NCBI GenBank assembly: GCA_021777755.1
Contig: JAJYDE010000039.1
Span: forward strand, 1 to 37,548
Length of the DNA stretch: 37,548 nt
From: Deltaproteobacteria bacterium
Lineage (GTDB): Bacteria > Desulfobacterota > Syntrophobacteria > Syntrophobacterales > Syntrophobacteraceae
Direction: 5' to 3'
This document shows, piece by piece, positions 35,439-37,548 of this stretch. How positions within the stretch are numbered: position 1 is the first letter of the stretch; each line of letters begins with the position of its first letter. The notes under the pieces were generated by a model. It was not told the origin of the DNA. It saw nothing but the letters and a program-made list of their open reading frames with translations, and did not search any database. The position numbers were made by a program, and so were the translations under genes.

Positions 35439-36979
35439 ATGCGCAAACCGGTCAAGTTGCTTGTAAGCTTATGGCTTTTCATAATGGTTTCGATCTTGCC
35501 GAACGCGGCTCACCCCAAGGGAGCCTTCGGATACGAAGATGCCGTCAAAAAAGCTGAGCGCCTTGCGCGAAAACCATTCCAGGAGCCTCCCGCCCTTCCG
35601 GATGCTTTGACAAGACTCGACTACGATCAATGGAAAGACATACGTTTCAAGCCCGAACAGGCCCTGTGGCGCGAGCGCAAACTTCCTTTCCAGGTGCGGT
35701 TCTTCTTGCCCGGCTGGCTCTTCAATAGCCAGGTGAAATTCAATGTAATTGAATCTGGCGGGATCGTGCCTTTCAAATATTGCCCGGAACTGTTCAGCTA
35801 CGGGATGAACAAATTCGATTACGCCCAGCTGAAAGGTCCGGGGTTTTCCGGTTTTCGGTTGCACTATCGTCTCAATAGCCCCAGCTATTATGACGAATTC
35901 GCCGTTTTTCTCGGGGCGAGCTATTTCCGCGCCATTGGACGGGGTGAGAATTATGGCCTGTCGGCCAGGGCGGTGGCCCTCGATACGGCGCTTCCCTCGG
36001 GGGAGGAATTCCCCTGTTTCAAGGAGTTCTGGCTGGTTCGCCCCCGGCCCGGCGCCACGACGATCACGCTGTTCGCCTTGCTCGACAGCCCCTCTTTGAG
36101 CGGGGCTTACAGGTTCATCATAGGGCCGGGGAAGGCGACGAAGATGAAGGTCGCCCTCACGCTTTTTTTTCGAAAACAGGTTCAAAAACCGGGTGTTGCG
36201 CCACTTACCGGGATGTTTTTCTATGGCGAAAACACCAACAAACGCCCTGGCGACAATTTTCGCCCCCGGGTGCGCGACTGTGATGGCCTGCAAATCGTGA
36301 CCGGGGCCGGCGAATGGATATGGCGGCCTCTTTTGAACCCGCGAAGGCTTCTCGCAACCTCTTTTGCGCTGACCGATCCCAAGGGATTCGGCCTCTTTCA
36401 GCGAGATACCGATTTTAACGACTACCAGGACCTCGAGGCCAATTACCAGACCAGGCCGAGCGCCTGGATCATTCCGCAAAAAGCCTGGGGAAAGGGGAGT
36501 GTGGAGCTTGTCGAGATCCCCTCCCCCGGCGAAAAAAACGACAACATCGTTTGCTACTGGCATCCCTCGCTGACTCCCGAGCCTGGAAAACCGGTCTCGT
36601 TTTCCTACATTATAAAGTGGGGCCCCCCTTCGATCGCATCTCCGCCCGACTGCAGGGTGGTGGCCACCCGGACGTCGGCCACGGAAAATCCCGCGGTAAA
36701 ACTCTACCTGATCGATTTTACTGGAGGGAAACCGGGCAAACTTCGGCGCACACGAAGCTTGAGGCCGATATCAGCGTGAACGGCGGCAAAGTTATCCAGC
36801 GGGATATCGTGAGGAACCCGTCCATAGGCTGCTGGCGCCTGGCCTTCCGGGTCCAAAGGGACCAGGGGACGCTCGAAAAGATGAAGGCGACTGGCGGCCA
36901 ACCCGTCCAACCGCGAGCCTTTATGAGACAACGGGATGATGTGCTTACCGAAACATGGAGTTATATGGACCCTTTTTGA
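35439..36979 (+). pseudogene. opgG: Periplasmic glucan biosynthesis protein OpgG (MdoG), frameshifted near its 3' end
   Basis: OpgG/MdoG acts in the periplasm on osmoregulated periplasmic glucans. The N-terminus is a signal peptide (MRKPVKLLVSLWLFIMVSIL, cleavage near AHPKG), then the MdoG domain from YEDAVKKAERLARKPF through WDYDQ-like and FNVIESGGIVPF segments to GEWIWRPL and PSAWIIPQKAWGKGSVELVE. The first frame ends at 36779 with an un-OpgG-like tail. The expected C-terminal domain continues in another frame (KLEADISVNGGKV, GCWRLAFRV, PRAFMRQRDDVLTETWSY) to 36979. The frame change is consistent with one missing base near 36742. Whether this is mutation or sequencing error cannot be told here. 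The start at 35439 has AAGGAAG 6 nt upstream. No opgH glucosyltransferase is in the window. Confidence 0.82.
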
Positions 36980-37038
36980 TGCCTTGAGGAGTTTGTTGCA
37001 ATGAAGCCGACGGGGTTTGCAACAAGAACAGTCGAGGA

Positions 37039-37275
37039 GTGAAATTCTGGTCCGAGGGAAGACGTTTTAATTTTTTCTTTGAACAGAGCTTGTCAGACAG
37101 CGGGTCAAAACTTGAAACGGAGTTATATTATGATATATATTCAGGTCCTCTAAGAATGATAGGGTTTGCCGGGATTTTGGCGTCGGGAATTTCACAAGTT
37201 ATTGCCGAACGGCTGTTGGCGAGCGTGAACCAAAAAACCAATTTTATGGAAAAGCTTAGGGAGAAAATAAGCTGA
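37039..37275 (+). CDS. Small uncharacterised protein, possibly a C-terminal fragment
   Basis: A 78-codon frame with a GTG start lacking a properly spaced ribosome site. The sequence (FNFFFEQSLSDSGSKLETEL, YYDIYSGPLRMIGFAGILAS) loosely resembles the last strand and helix of SRPBCC/START-like lipid-binding proteins, ending in a charged helix. The frame is open back to a stop at 36985 without another start. It could be a genuine small protein or the tail of a lost gene. Functional assignment is weak. Confidence 0.4.
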   Translation: MKFWSEGRRFNFFFEQSLSDSGSKLETELYYDIYSGPLRMIGFAGILASGISQVIAERLLASVNQKTNFMEKLREKIS

Positions 37276-37372
37276 AGAACGGAACATTCGTTCCGCAAAG
37301 GAGAGAAGGTGGGGAACGCTCCGCCGGGTTTACTGTTTTTGAGCGAACAAGCTGAAGTTGAACCAAACCCTG

Positions 37373-37548
37373 CTACGGTGCCTCTTCCAGGAGCCTTGCA
37401 ACTTCCCTGGGATGCGAGCGCTCGACGACGTGGTCGCCTGTCATGATAATCGCGTTCCAGCCACGAGCTTTCGCCCGCTCATAAAAACGATAGAAGTCGT
37501 CGTCCTTCGGCAATTGGCCTCGTTTAACCGTAAGTATATAGGTTGTCG
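37373..37548 (-). CDS. C-terminal end of a probable alpha/beta hydrolase (partial)
   Basis: A minus-strand frame entering from the window edge and ending with TAG at 37373-37375. It encodes ~57 residues: TTYILTVKRGQLP, then FYRFYERAKARGWNAIIMTG and DHVVERSHPREVARLLEEAP. The order strand, helix with A-R-x-R-G-W, strand, then TG-D-H followed by P-x-x-[VL]-A-x-L-L-E matches the C-terminus of alpha/beta-hydrolase-fold enzymes, where that His is catalytic. Nucleophile and acid lie outside the window. Confidence 0.6.
   Translation of the reverse strand, partial: TTYILTVKRGQLPKDDDFYRFYERAKARGWNAIIMTGDHVVERSHPREVARLLEEAP

Noticed and set aside
35469-36563. 364-aa minus-strand frame
   Set aside because: Antisense to opgG; no homology features.
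37280-37295. Hairpin CGGAAC-attc-GTTCCG
   Set aside because: Perfect 6-bp stem but no T tract on either side; could be chance, so not called as a terminator.
1-37548. CRISPR array, tRNA, rRNA, IS element or attachment site
   Set aside because: No regularly spaced direct repeats, cloverleaf, transposase/integrase motifs or flanking direct repeats were found. The only regular repeats are the 276-bp Ig-coding units.

Overview
The window looks like chromosomal DNA from a strictly anaerobic deltaproteobacterium (Desulfobacterota, Syntrophobacter-like). This is inferred from gene content: a multi-subunit 2-oxoacid:ferredoxin oxidoreductase, a sigma-54 enhancer-binding protein with a matching -24/-12 promoter, a very large multi-PAS hybrid kinase, OpgG and moderately high GC. 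No rRNA, tRNA, CRISPR array, transposase or integrase was seen.

Layout. (1) 1-9886, plus strand: a compact, translationally coupled cassette that looks like an anti-phage system. It holds the tail of an unknown gene, a 720-aa unknown protein, a 1965-aa helicase with a DUF1998-type cysteine cluster and a PLD/MIT_C-like tail (Druantia DruE / DISARM-like), and a macro-like domain fused to a SIR2 NADase domain. (2) 9887-14384: a degraded gene remnant, then a sigma-54 activator with a CARF/RtcR-like sensor, divergent from an ARPP-1 (DUF6569)-type protein and a coiled-coil DUF2130 protein with nuclease-like D...ExK residues. A sigma-54 promoter lies between the divergent genes. This looks like a second, inducible stress or conflict module. 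(3) 14560-17200: a TPR protein with an operator-like inverted repeat, followed by a decay zone with a zinc-ribbon pseudogene (frameshift plus in-frame TAA) and a remnant of a CPA-type Na+/H+ antiporter. (4) 17262-22515: a small 2[4Fe-4S] protein convergent with a five-gene minus-strand operon, XRE-cupin regulator, PorC, GltD-like flavoprotein fused to a PorD ferredoxin domain, PorA, PorB, which together should couple 2-oxoacid oxidation/synthesis to ferredoxin and NAD(P)H. (5) 22667-33682: two large secreted multidomain proteins flanking an 8-PAS/GAF hybrid histidine kinase. The kinase and the beta-propeller/Ig protein converge and overlap at their 3' ends. (6) 33907-37548: a UDPGP-family UTP-glucose-1-phosphate uridylyltransferase next to a frameshifted opgG (periplasmic glucan synthesis), a small unknown ORF, and the C-terminal end of a likely alpha/beta hydrolase.

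The most promising undescribed biology is the pairing of regions 1 and 2: a helicase / macro-SIR2 cassette beside a CARF-sigma54-controlled ARPP-1/DUF2130 module. Several genes carry apparent frameshifts (720-aa gene 5' end, zinc-ribbon gene, opgG). These could be real decay or sequencing errors and should be checked against reads.
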